The notes under the pieces: generated by a model
Told to the model about the DNA's origin: nothing
Database searches by the model: none
Seen by the model: the letters and a program-made list of their open reading frames with translations, nothing else
NCBI GenBank assembly: GCA_023897205.1
Contig: JAHWDD010000026.1
Location: forward strand, 22,240 to 86,239
DNA: 64,000 nt
Direction of reading: 5' to 3'
Origin: Exophiala sp. HKRS030
Lineage: Eukaryota > Ascomycota > Eurotiomycetes > Chaetothyriales > Herpotrichiellaceae
Part shown: positions 10,294 to 20,818 of the stretch, piece after piece
Position numbering within the stretch: the stretch's first letter is position 1
Layout of the letters: each line of letters begins with the position of its first letter
Position numbers and translations under genes: made by a program

Positions 10294-12619
10294 TTCAACC
10301 AAATATCAAGGGACGGTTGGGGTTTGGAGTTGAGATTCGTTACGCACGGTGAGATTCCGAAAGGCAACATCAGACCTCATGCCAATCAACGTTGAAGTTG
10401 TGGGTGGAGTGACGTATTCCTGTACTCACGACCGGAATGCTTACATGTGCCCACCATCTTGGTGTAAGCGCCTCTTCGCAAGGTCACGTGGTGACTCCGG
10501 ACCCAGCCCAAATGATTCGAGGATAGGCTTTGCCACTTAGAGCTGCGCTCAACTTTTGACAGCGGCCGAGAGGCATCATCCCCATGAAACTGACTTGGCG
10601 TAGCACGGTCGATATGAGAGCGCATGCTCTCCCTGCGACACCTGAGCTTCCCTGTTAAAGATGCCACGAACGTGCAGAGTCACGAACAGGCCTGGCTGCA
10701 CGGTTTATCAGCCTTGGATGGCAAGAAGGCAGACACGAGTTGCAAAACAACGATAGCAAATGTCCTTACAAGATTCGCCGCAGAGCCGACCATCAACTCA
10801 CCTCCTCACCTCCCCGGTTGACGACCCAGCACCAGAAAACTACCCCTCTAAGCTGCAGATGAGACCTGAGAGTTTGAGTGGTAGTGACAATGCATCACGA
10901 AAGGCCCGTGGCGGAAGAGGGGACAAACAGTCAGGCTTGGAATACGGTGGAAATTGCGGTGATGACGGAAGAGCAAATGTCTTCCATACAACAGGGCTGT
11001 GCACCCCCATCACCAACCAGCCAGACCAACCAGTTACCTGATGGGCATAGAACTGGAGCATTTATGGAAGCAGAGCGTCTAGACGATGGGTTAACGCTTT
11101 GAAACGGTACAGGTTGCAGCGTCCTCGCAGTGCATAGAGGGTCCGAAGGTCTACAGGAACGGAATGTTTCGTGAATCAGCAGACACCTCCTGTGAGGGAG
11201 TGGGCATCAGTATGAGGCTCCGAAGGGAAGATCAGACACCCGACGGCCTAGGAATTTGTATTTTTACCTACGAGACCATCGTGATTATGATCGTCAAAGG
11301 AACGTTGGAGGCAAGTCTCCCTCGTCTACGAAATACTGGATGCAACGGCAGAAACATGGCTCTCATTAGATCCGTAACTAAGATTCAGGCTGACTAAAAC
11401 AGTGTCAGCAAGGGAAACTCCAACTAAAAGCCATCCAATATCCTTCTGAGTTCGTTGCTCATACCTGATTACGACATCTTGTGTCTTCTTCCTTTTCACC
11501 GACAATAAGAATGCTGCTAAAGGTGACTTGAGGTATTGAGTATTCTAGCTTTCTATTAACATTATCAGATTCCCCTTCAGATGTTCTGCAACGCATGGGC
11601 GGCATTGGAGCCCGAGTCGCGTCTTGGGTGGATTTCTCATCTATGCAGAGCGATCAGTTGCACAAAATGAATCACTCACCACGAAGACTGACAAAGCACC
11701 TCTGCTGGTGAAGGATGGCTCGGAAGATGGGCACCAACGGCTGTCTGGCCTATTGAAGAAATCTTCGCACTTCAACCCCGAAAGCCTGGTCAAGAAAACC
11801 ATCACTGTCAAAAGCAATGACAGCTCTGGCGCAATTTGGCTTGGCATCTTACTACCGGCCTGTTGATGTTCTCCAAGGCCGGTTGCAAACCCCAAAGATG
11901 AAGCAGGACTTCGTTCTGCAACCGTGGCACCTACCAAGAAATCCAATACCGTACGGAAACTCGTACCACGGCCACCAAGCTGGGGAAAGCAGCTTATCAC
12001 GAACAGCACACCTCTGGGACAGTCCCCATTATACTCAACCAGACTGGGCCATGGTGAAAAAGTCTGACCGTTATCACATCGATTCCCACCAGGATCCGTT
12101 TTCAGAACTTGTGATTTTCGATAACGCTGCCATGCCGTCAATTGATGGCCCGTTGGATCCAAGTCTTTTCCGGTATGGCATATGCAGGCACAGACGGCGT
12201 TGGAATTGAGGTGGAGGGGTTTCGGAGGAGGGCATGGCTCGATGCTGACGGTCCCAATAAAGGTTCAGATGACGGTCAAGCCAATCAATATCAGAACCAA
12301 TTCGTCATTTAGGAATCGAGCGTTTTATGGAATATATACTAACGGGGCTTCGGGATTGCATATGCCGTATCGGCCAAAGGTTATAGAAGGGACTTACGAG
12401 GACCAGAAATAAGGGCCCCTATGGCCTGACAGTTGATGGAGCCAGAAATCGGGAATCGTCATCAATTCCCTTTTTTTGCGTACCGCTAAATTTAGACATG
12501 GGACGGTGCAAAATAGCTCCTGAGTTTCGTGGTTGAGGGCGCTCGGTGTTCGCCTCATAGAATTTCTGATCATTAATGTTGAAAATTGAAGTCGACTGCC
12601 ATGAAAGGTCAACCATATT
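10294..12619. other. No confidently assigned gene; plus-strand frame at 11817-12209
   Basis: This 2.3-kb stretch has only short frames. A 130-codon plus-strand frame starts at an ATG at 11817 (contains ALAQFGLASYYRPVDVLQG). Near 12173 another plus frame, starting MAYAGTDGVGIEVEGF, is open for about 46 codons. They may belong to one decayed gene, but I could not join them by clean splice sites and recognise no family. Confidence 0.3.
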
Positions 12620-12659
12620 TCGCTGAAAGCATATCAGCAAATGCGTGTAGCTCGGTAAC

Positions 12660-13170
12660 TTACGTGCTGCGACGCCAGTCGAGAAGGATATATCATGCTA
12701 GACAGTGCTTTTCGAGGGAACCGAGTTGGACTCGAACCGTGATCGTTGAAGATGTAATGCATTTTAGCGCCTTGGCACTACTCCATGGGATTTCTCGGAA
12801 AGGCGGCAAGAGCCCAGTGCGGTCCGGAGCCATATGGTGGTGTTGTCGCTTCCTGATGTGTTCTCGATCGTCTTCGCCATGCCAATGTATCACCATACTA
12901 CCACACTGCCGACGGCCCGCAGAGGACCGGATTCGGGCAGTCATTCGGATATTGCGGTGTAAGCAGGTCTTGAGGATGCAAGCTAGGCGTGCTGTCCAGA
13001 ACCAATGCTGATATCGGAAGTAGCTCGTCCTTGTTTGGCTAAAAGTCTCGGTAAGCAGCCATAAACTGCGAAGCTGTGTACGAACCACCATTCGAAAATA
13101 TGTGAACGAGAACGCTGGGCTTGTCCGGCCATTTCTCGTCCCCGACCTGCTGTATCACCGCAAGAGTAGG
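12660..13170 (-). pseudogene. TMEM53/DUF829 (PaxU-type) alpha/beta-hydrolase-like relic
   Basis: Pieces in different minus-strand frames follow the order of DUF829/TMEM53 proteins. First is PSVLVHIFSNGGSYTASQF with the nucleophile-elbow-like NGGS (about 13120-13060). Then LPISALVLDSTPSL (about 13010), then ESGPLRAVGSVVVW followed by a stop codon and GMAKTIEN (about 12930-12860). The end contains MHYIFNDHGS (about 12760). At least two frameshifts and one in-frame stop separate the pieces, so the gene is dead. PaxU-type members occur in fungal secondary-metabolite clusters, but no such cluster is visible here. Confidence 0.6.
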
Positions 13171-13974
13171 CTATATAGCTTTTCGCTGCAGGAACAGTGG
13201 TCGCTAGAATAGGTCTGCTCCATTTTGTCGGAGTAGAAGGATTAGAGACTAAGGATACATCATCTGATAAGGCTTTGTGTACTTATTGTTGTATCGTGGC
13301 TGGGCTCCGATCTAGGAATATATTATAATTAGGTCGGGCCGACTGTGGACGGTTGTGGTTCCGAAGAGGTTCCTGTTGCTGGCCTATATAGGAAAAGCTG
13401 CTCTCCCAGCTTGGTGAACTCTGGGAGATAAGGATCTGGCCGCTCCTCGCCTAATTGAAGCTCTAGTTCTGGTCCGGCGAAGTCCATGACTGCTTTGTGG
13501 GAAGGGATGTGATAGCTGGGGATGGAATGGACGCCAGACCTTTTCGAAGCCAGTCTGTGTACTGCAGAGTATGTCGAAAAAATGAGACCGAGCCGAATGC
13601 TTGAAAGGATGTTCGCGGATCGATGCGAATGCGCCCGACGTTGATGGGAGTGAGCTACTACAAGTCGCTGCCTTCTCATTCAATGCACATGTAGTACCGT
13701 GTCCGAGCGATATGTATATATAGATAGTGAATGTGTTGAGACCTGACCGAATGACTGATAATATAGAAGGCGCACCATGGATAAAAAGCTCACAGTAAGG
13801 TCCTTACGCTCGCCTCTAGGGGCAATGGGGCAGAAAACCAAGTTTCAAGTGACAGCAGACATGAGAACGGTGTGACCTACCTTTACAGCACACCTACGCG
13901 TATTCTCGGCTTTAGCATCATTCCCGCAATGCCAACGGTTTAGTCTTTGTTGTATCAATCCAAATCAAACCGAC
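13171..13974. other. No assignable gene
   Basis: Short overlapping minus-strand frames only (13329-13683). One contains MDFAGPELELQLGEERPD before a stop near 13330, which may be a degraded C-terminus. No family is recognised. Confidence 0.3.
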
Positions 13975-14101
13975 GCAAACCAATATTTTCTGCTGAGGAA
14001 AAGTGGCGGGTCCAAACTTTACATGCAGAGAGGCAAGCAAAAGAATGCAAACAAACATCCTTACAATGAAGTGGACAAGCTGAAAGTCTAGCGCAGGACG
14101 G
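13975..14101. repeat. Dispersed repeat A, copy 1
   Basis: About 125 bp closely matching 57017-57137 in the same orientation. Shared words include caaaccaatattttctgctg, aagcaaaagaatgcaaac and aagtctag. Copy 2 carries a small extra segment in the middle. No coding function was found; it is probably a fragment of a dispersed element. Confidence 0.8.
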
Positions 14102-14220
14102 AAACGACCTGACTCGGTGCTGACCCCTCTGAAAAGACAACAAGGCTGGCACCGAACCAAGACAAGGAATCTTGACAATATCGCATCTCTATCTCATGTG
14201 TCTCCAGTCAGCGGCAGATA

Positions 14221-17200
14221 TCATGCGTCTTCAGCCAGTTCATCCGAGATCTTGTCCTTAAGTTCGACCGCCGCTCTGCCAGGTACCAAAAGAGCCTGTG
14301 GACCTCTTGAACCCATTTGCTGTTTCGTCCAAGCATACATTCTACCGATCTGAGTGTTGACAAAACTGACCGCCTCAAAGAACTCCTTATCCCAGCTCGC
14401 TTGCGCTGCTGGCACCAAGGTGATGATATGGCCTTCCACATGACCCAGGAAGAGATAAAAGCTCTGTAAGGTAATGAGAATGTCGTACGCATTCGAACCA
14501 GAAATGCCACCAGCCAGGACGTCCGGAAACAGCCTCTTCTTGAGATCCAACGACGTTCGCTGGCCGTATGGATGTTCAGTGCGATACTCGACAGTAAACG
14601 GTCCCAATCGCTCGATGCAAGAAGTGATGATACGATGCATTACAACCATGCCACTGCTTATCTCATAGTCCGCATGCGAAATGCGCGGTATAAGATCGTC
14701 GCATATGTCACGTAGTGTTTCGATCGAGGCAAAGGTGGCGCCCAACCAGTATCCGAGAAATCTCTCAGTGGGCTCGTCTCCTCTCTCGGATCCGGCTTCA
14801 CGAGCCTGTTTCTGATTGTGCTCCTCTTTAGTCCGCACTGCGGCTGTCTGCAACTCAGGTGCTCGAAGTTGGTCTCCATCAGATGGATCGATCTTCGTGA
14901 CACGGACTGCGCCAGACTTGAATTGCGGCTGTTTGGAGACAGGATCCCATTGGTCTGGTCATTTCAGAATTAGAGTAGTCAGGACTTGGTACCTAGGCCA
15001 AGCACTCACGTCTTGTCAGTTCATTGGCTGCTCTTGCTTTCCCATCGTGCGCGTCGAAGTATCCGAAATGGAAAGGTATAAACACCTGCCCACGCGCCAT
15101 AAGACCTACCCTGGCGCCAACCTGGACCTTACCCCTACGTGATTCAACGAGAACCTGGTCCCCTTCGCTGATATTGTACTTCCGGGCGTCTTCTTTCGAG
15201 ACCTGGACATAAGGCTCCGGATCTGCCTGCTGGAGCCGAGGTGTTCGGCCTGTCTTGGTACGGGTGTGGAAATGAAGTGGTCGGCGACCTGTGGATAATT
15301 GCAATGGATAGTCGTCGTCGACTGATTCCATCTCCGGCAGGTAATGGCAAGGTTTCAAAATCGCACGTCCTGCCGGTGCAATCGCTTTGTACTGGTTCTG
15401 AAAGGAAACGCAATAACTTTAGCGACCTGCGTGGCACTCAAACTTGACCTCTTACCTTTGTATACGGAGCACCGGTTTCAAGATCGTGCCCAAATGACTC
15501 ACAGTAGTCGATGTCGGTAAAGAACTTCCCATCATCAAATAATCTCTCTTTACCGTAGGGAAATTCGTCATTGCAAGGCCACTGGATGCCCGAACCGCCA
15601 CTGAGTTTCTCGTAGGTCAGTCCGGAATAATCGCAGGGCCGACCTTTTGACAGCTTCTTCCAGGCTTCGAAGGCTTCAGAAGGATCAGTCCAGCTGATCA
15701 GGGGCTCCCCATCCTTGTCTCGAAAGCCCATGCGTTTGGCGAAGTCGCAAAATATTTCGAAGTCGGACTTTGCCTCTCCCTGTAAGACAGTAAGAACAAG
15801 CTCTGGGCCGAAACATTTCTGACGGAATATGCGGATACTTACAGGCGGTTCAACAGCTTTCTTGGACAAGTGCACAGTCCGATCGACATTGGTAAAGCAT
15901 CCAGTTTTTTCGCCCCAGGCGGCCGCTGGTAACACGACGTCTGCAATTGCAGTCGTTTCCGTGGGAAATATGTCCTGTGCAATGACGAAGAGGGTCTCTT
16001 TTGTCAAAAGCTCCCGGACCATTGGCAGATTTGGAAGGCTAACAAGCGGGTTTGTTCCGTTGATCCAGAACATCTCAATTGAGCCGTCGGCGATGAACTT
16101 CAACATATTCTCAATATGAGTTGGCTGGTTCCAGTGCGGGACACGGATATAGTCGATGTTCCATAGATCAGCCAGTTCCTGCATGTGATCAGGATTGGAA
16201 AAGTTGCGGAAGCCAGGATACTCTCCATCACAGCCCGCTTCACGATTGTTCTGCGCTGTAGGTTGGCCGTTCATCTGGTAGATTCCGCTGCCGGGTTTGC
16301 CGATGTGACCTAGGAGCAGATTGATATTGTTGATTGCGCAAGCACTGGCGGTGGCTTGATTCGATTGGTAAACTCCTTGAAGAGCTGTGGATAAAAGTGA
16401 CTTGGTACGGCCGAGGATGTCCGCAGCGGCTATGATGTCTTCTTCAGGAACTCCAGTTATACATGACACGACGTGAGGGGGGTATTCTTTGACAGTGTGT
16501 TCCAGCTCCTTTCTTTGAACAACATGCTTCGAGACGTAGTCCTCGTTGACGTACTTCTTAGCAAAAAGGCAATGTTGAATACCGTTGAGCCTACGAGAAG
16601 GGTTCAGTCTTCCACTAGCAGGGGCCGAGTCACGTATACCACTCACAATGCAAGATTTGTTCCTATTCTTGGAGCCAAATGGAGTGTTGCTTTTTTGGCC
16701 GTGTCCGACATCCTGGGGTCGACAACGATGAGCTTTGGGGGATCCGGCCCATCCAGTCGATCCAGGATTCTCGACCTTCCACATGTCAGTCAGAAGCAAG
16801 AGCCAACGCGGCCGAAACAGGAATATATATAGCGGATGTCTTCTAGGAGTCTACTTACCACAGGACCGTCTGAGTTGCCGACATATTGTGACCTACCATG
16901 AAGATGCATTCAGTAAAGTCAATGTCGGTGTACGAGCCAGGCTGTCCGTCTGATCCAAAGCTCTCTCGCATCGACGCCGCCGCAGTTGCCGTGCAGAGTC
17001 GAGTATTCCCATCCCTGCCAATGTTAGCCGGCATGGTCATATCTGAAAGTGGTCCAACGAACATATGTAGGGTATTCAGTCCGGCCTTTCCGACAACAGC
17101 TAGAGCATAATACTCTTCGAGGAATAGCTGACCTGTTGTGTAGAAGCCAATGCCATGGTTTGTCAATCGGCGTTGGACATCACGAGTACGTTCGACGATC

Positions 17201-17642
17201 AATGACATGGCTTCCTCCCACGAAGCGCGTTCAAGCTTGCCCATTTTACGAATCATCGGGTATTTCAGGCGGTCGGCGTGCTGGAGGGATTGCCAACTGT
17301 GTCGCACTTAGCCACAACCTAGTTGCTGGCGGAACTCAACGTACGAGTAAAGACCTTTCGGCCCCAACCGACCTCTGTTCACTCGATCTGTTGCCCTTCC
17401 TCGGACGCCCACGATTTTACCATCCTTGACACCAACATCTAGTCCACACCCATTGCTGCAAAGTAAATCAGCAAGATCACGTTGTGGAGGCAAGACCCGA
17501 ACAACCTGCACATCACACATGCGCTTTGCACCCATTTCTCGGGGTCTTCGATCGTGAACTGGTCCACTCTGTCTGGCCAGACATGCTTATATGGCTTTCG
17601 TTCTCCCCAAATATCTTCAATAGCATTCCGTGTCTCGACCAT
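14221..17642 (-). CDS. Bacterial-type bis-MGD molybdopterin oxidoreductase (NarB/NasA-like) fused to a ferritin-like C-terminal domain, 986 aa
   Basis: Nine exons (17642-17506, 17455-17345, 17296-17063, 17014-16859, 16775-16647, 16590-15843, 15779-15456, 15397-15010, 14954-14221) join in phase to 986 codons. Residues 42-49 give C-x2-C-x3-C of the N-terminal Fe-S site; the expected fourth Cys is Gly77 (RLGPKG). Cys168 in GNTRLCTATAA is the likely Mo ligand, as in Nas/Nap enzymes. MGD-binding blocks follow: LIVVDPR, YQMNGQPTAQN, WGEKTGCFTNVDRTVHLSKK, then from about residue 630 the dinucleotide-binding domain (STGRRPLHFHTRTKT, VFIPFHFGYF). Residues about 803-960 form a separate helical, ferritin-like region ending QALLV. 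No signal peptide, so probably cytosolic; no reductase domain. The start is the only ATG in a frame that stays open upstream to beyond 17885. Substrate unknown: nitrate is a guess from family resemblance. Confidence 0.93.
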
Positions 17643-18287
17643 TTTGTCGGCGCCAGCCAACGCTGGAATGCTGTTCCCAGAGAAAGATTGTTGTGACCTC
17701 CGAGAGGGCGGCGGATGGGCACTCACCTCCTGAAGGATGAACCATCCAGTGCGGATTCTATGCCGCTGAACCGGCCGTGGCTTGACTTCCGCGGGCCGAA
17801 CGTTATTGTCCAACCAATACTTAGTTACAGATTTGCAATGAGTATTGGGAGACTTTCCCCACTCCGGACAGGAAATCCAGAGCACGCCTGAGTCAATGCG
17901 TAGGTGTTGTCGAGTCGGGCATGCCCTGACATCACGACGATCCGACCTGTGATGTCAACATGCGCTCAGACAGCTTCAAGTGTTGGGTAATGTGGGGAAT
18001 TTTTGATCCGCAAACTTCTACGGCCCGCGCAGGATGCAACAGTGTGAGCGACAGTCTCAATAGGAGTCTCACTGTCCGCGGAGAACGTGCACGTTGCGTG
18101 TGTCTTCGAAAACGCCAGGACACTGAAAATGTGCGGACTATTGTACCGGCCAGAGCCTACGGAAAGGGAAGAATCGCTCCTCACTATTCTCAAGCGGTAA
18201 GGTATGGACCAGTGGTGCAAAATCTGCTAGTCTGCTCAAAGCTCATCTTGAAGTCCCTCGCTCGACTTAGTGGATGACTGATCAAAC
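17643..18287. promoter_or_regulatory. Shared divergent upstream region of the oxidoreductase and moeA genes
   Basis: The two genes are divergently transcribed with 645 bp between start codons. The minus frame feeding the oxidoreductase stays open without an ATG to about 17950, so part may be 5' UTR or a missed exon. I see no GATA core, so no AreA-type nitrogen-control site. One NirA-like octamer is listed separately. No clear TATA box is visible. Confidence 0.5.
18076..18083 (-). promoter_or_regulatory. NirA-type binding site candidate
   Basis: The minus strand reads CTCCGCGG, an exact match to CTCCGHGG, the published Aspergillus NirA nitrate-regulator consensus. It lies about 205 bp before the moeA start and 435 bp before the oxidoreductase start. 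By base count such a match would occur by chance in roughly one of fifteen regions this long, so it is only suggestive. Confidence 0.35.
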
Positions 18288-20024
18288 ATGCTCCACGACA
18301 TGTGCATTTCCGCTTCGCAGCATTGCTACACGAAGCAAACAGCAGAGCCGGACTACAGAGCTAGAAGCCATAATGCTCCCATCAAGTACGTGGACGCTGT
18401 CAGCCGCGCAATGTCGACTGCAAAGGAGCATCGCCAGTTAGCAGATTCGGACGATCACCCTCTTACGGATGAGATCAAGGCCAAACTCTCGTATGTTGAA
18501 AACGACGACCAAGCCGCTGAGGGGGCTTACTGCGTAACGACAACCATTGCAGGTCGACAGACCGGAGCAGTGAGAATAATGCCCCTGATGGATGCTCTTC
18601 ATAAGACTGCGGCACATACCATTAAAGCGCCACATTCCACACCAAAGGCTGATACGTCCGCGATGGACGGCTTCGCAGTCTGTTCAAGTTTGACTGCCAA
18701 TGCATCGCCCAAGCATCCCGTCAGGTTAAGAGTAGTATCGATCATTGCCGCGGGTGACACGGTCGATGCCGAGGAAGACCTTGACGGCGCCAAGGATGGA
18801 CGAACAAATTCGCACGCATCAAACATCTGTGTCGAAATAATGACTGGGGCTAGATTTCCACGCCGTACATATCCCCAGCTGGATGCTGTTGTCAAGGTAG
18901 AGGATGTGGCCCGCCATGAACCAGACCCCTGGAAGCGTCAAGGAGAAGCATATATCGATATATTTGCACATGTGCGGAAAAACCAGAACAAGAGGGACGC
19001 AGCTAGTGACATCGTCAAAGGAGATCGGATAGTCCTTGCCGGTCAAAAATTTGAGCCGAAGCATATCATGGCGCTTGCCAGCCTCGGCTTCAATGAAGTA
19101 GCTGTGGCAGAGGATGGAGCAGCTCACAGTCAACTGGACTCGAGACACCTGGAGAAATCAAGACAATGGAAGATAGGCGTCGTCTCCACGGGGTCGGAAT
19201 TAATTGATCTCAATGCATTGCCATCGAATGGTTATCCAGTCGATGGACGTCGAGCTGCAGAAGAAACTCTCCCAAATTCGAACGGTCCCTACATTTGTAC
19301 CGCCCTTCGTGAATTGGATCCTCGTCAACGGGTGTCGTACCTGGGTGTCGTCAAAGATACGGAGGCGGCCCTAGAAGAAAGTTTCCGAGACGCGATTCTT
19401 AGGCAAGGAGTCGATGTCCTGATCACAACTGGTGGAGTGTCGATGGGAAAGTTTGATCTGGTCAGACCGGTCGTGGAGAATCGCTTGGGAGGAAGGGTAA
19501 TTTTCCATGGTGTCAACGTTCGACCAGGACTGCCAGTTATGTTCGCATGGGTTGAGTTGGACGAACTCAATGGAGCAATACCAAAGCGTCGGCGGACTGT
19601 TGTTTTCGGTCTGCCGGGGAATCCGCTTGCTACAGCTATGGCACTTCGATTTTTCGTAATGCCGTATCTGACGGTCCTTCGTGGAGAATCGCCATTGATA
19701 CCCTCCATAGTATGCACAGCTCATTTTGAGCAAAGAGGCGACACGTCGCACACAATCGACTCCGGTCAGGAATGCAGCTCTGGAATGTCTCCAAGTCGGA
19801 GAAAGCCAGAGCACTTGCGGGTGTTCTGGCTTGCAAGATGGTGCAAGGTCGTGAATGGACACAATGGGAGGCCAGCAGTAGAGATTCTGGAAGAGCAATC
19901 GTCATACAAAGTCGGCAATCTTGTACAGGCCGATTGTTGGGTGGAAGTGCCCGAAGGTGTCCATTCAGTGGTGCAAGGCGATAATGTGGTGGCTCATCCA
20001 TTGTCCCCGGTCAAGCACTCATGA
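18288..20024 (+). CDS. moeA: MoeA-type molybdopterin molybdenumtransferase (578 aa, no intron)
   Basis: A single uninterrupted frame from ATG to stop encodes 578 aa with the full MoeA motif set. These are TSAMDGFAV (about residue 124), AAGDTVDA, VEIMTGARFP, DAVVKVEDV, VVSTGSEL, TTGGVSMGKFDLVRPVVE, NVRPGLPVMF and FGLPGNPLATAM, then a C-terminal MoeA domain IV-like segment. MoeA inserts molybdate into adenylylated molybdopterin. Fungi normally carry this activity as a fusion (CnxE/gephyrin type) with a MogA domain; this protein has no MogA domain, like bacterial MoeA. It is longer than bacterial MoeA (about 400 aa), with an N-terminal extension of about 80 residues and insertions around residues 190-260. 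It is divergent from the oxidoreductase and convergent with mobA. Confidence 0.95.
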   Translation: MLHDMCISASQHCYTKQTAEPDYRARSHNAPIKYVDAVSRAMSTAKEHRQLADSDDHPLTDEIKAKLSYVENDDQAAEGAYCVTTTIAGRQTGAVRIMPLMDALHKTAAHTIKAPHSTPKADTSAMDGFAVCSSLTANASPKHPVRLRVVSIIAAGDTVDAEEDLDGAKDGRTNSHASNICVEIMTGARFPRRTYPQLDAVVKVEDVARHEPDPWKRQGEAYIDIFAHVRKNQNKRDAASDIVKGDRIVLAGQKFEPKHIMALASLGFNEVAVAEDGAAHSQLDSRHLEKSRQWKIGVVSTGSELIDLNALPSNGYPVDGRRAAEETLPNSNGPYICTALRELDPRQRVSYLGVVKDTEAALEESFRDAILRQGVDVLITTGGVSMGKFDLVRPVVENRLGGRVIFHGVNVRPGLPVMFAWVELDELNGAIPKRRRTVVFGLPGNPLATAMALRFFVMPYLTVLRGESPLIPSIVCTAHFEQRGDTSHTIDSGQECSSGMSPSRRKPEHLRVFWLARWCKVVNGHNGRPAVEILEEQSSYKVGNLVQADCWVEVPEGVHSVVQGDNVVAHPLSPVKHS

Positions 20025-20092
20025 ACGGCGATTGCAGCCCAGGCACTCATGGAGGCCGAGCTAGGGTGCGTACTGGTGTGAGCAATTGTCCA

Positions 20093-20818
20093 CTATTTCC
20101 CATCTTTTTCATGAGCAGCATATAACATCTTTCGAACCTCGTCCCAATCTTCCTTAGTATCCACGCTCCGGGTCCAGAATTCCTTCAAAGGCTGCACAGT
20201 GCAGACCCCTGATGAGAAAGTGGACTCTGATCCAGCATCCCTTTCGTCAATTGAGAAAGCTTTGATGACGCGATTGGGGCCGATGTGACTGTTTGATAGA
20301 GACATTTCGAGGAGCCGCTTAAGAGCAGAAGGAGCCCAAATCGCGAGAAGCGGTTCCGTCCAGCCATCAGAATTTCGGAAGCAGGTGATTGCGTTTTGCG
20401 TTTTGTCATGTTCGCTTGCGAGTTGCAGAAGAGCCTCGGTCTCGAGCAACGGATAGTCGCACCCAGTCACCATCCAGTGCGTTCCTGCATCTGACGCGTG
20501 TGCAGCAAGAAGACCGGTAGTTGGCCCTTGATGAGGTATTGTGTCAAAGACGTAGTTAAGCCATAGCAATTGGCTATCTGGATGTTTCTGCAGTGCATTT
20601 TCAACCTCTTCCAGTTGTTCTTCATCTTTCACAGAGATGGTGATTGGCTGCTGCTCTTGACGACGCCGATGGAACTCGTGATGCAATAGGATTGTCTGTA
20701 GGATAAGAGGAATGGTGCCCGATGTTCGAGGGAACTGGATAAGGCATTTGGGTGAGCCCATCCGAGACGATTTGCCGCCAGCGAGGATCAAAGATCGAAG
20801 TTTGATTCTTTCAGGCAT
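20093..20818 (-). CDS. mobA: MobA-type molybdenum cofactor guanylyltransferase (241 aa, no intron)
   Basis: An intact 241-aa frame starts at the ATG at 20818-20816. It has the nucleotidyltransferase signature SLILAGGKSSRMGSPK at residues about 9-24, then GPTTGLLAAH, VTGCDYPLLE (the metal-binding Asp equivalent) and EPLLAIW, as in MobA. MobA transfers GMP from GTP to Mo-MPT to form (bis-)MGD, which only DMSO-reductase-superfamily enzymes use. The well-characterised eukaryotic Mo-MPT enzymes do not need it. It sits 68 bp from the moeA stop in convergent orientation, and its only plausible client in view is the oxidoreductase at 14221-17642. It could be another NTP-transferase, but the motif order favours MobA. 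Confidence 0.93.
   Translation of the reverse strand: MPERIKLRSLILAGGKSSRMGSPKCLIQFPRTSGTIPLILQTILLHHEFHRRRQEQQPITISVKDEEQLEEVENALQKHPDSQLLWLNYVFDTIPHQGPTTGLLAAHASDAGTHWMVTGCDYPLLETEALLQLASEHDKTQNAITCFRNSDGWTEPLLAIWAPSALKRLLEMSLSNSHIGPNRVIKAFSIDERDAGSESTFSSGVCTVQPLKEFWTRSVDTKEDWDEVRKMLYAAHEKDGK

Noticed and set aside
12715..12740. tRNA B-box-like match (GGTTCGAGTCC on the minus strand)
   Set aside because: The flanking bases do not pair into a T stem and no A box, anticodon arm or acceptor stem can be folded around it. It lies inside the DUF829-like relic.
15438..16799. 453-codon minus-strand frame taken as a separate oxidoreductase gene
   Set aside because: It is one exon region of the nine-exon gene; its ends are intronic, and the 63-bp intron at 15842-15780 merely lacks a stop.
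20093..20818. MobA reading as a generic sugar nucleotidyltransferase
   Set aside because: The order LAGGKSSRMG, GPTTGLLAA, TGCDYPLLE, EPLLAIW and the small size fit MobA, and the neighbouring MoeA supports it.
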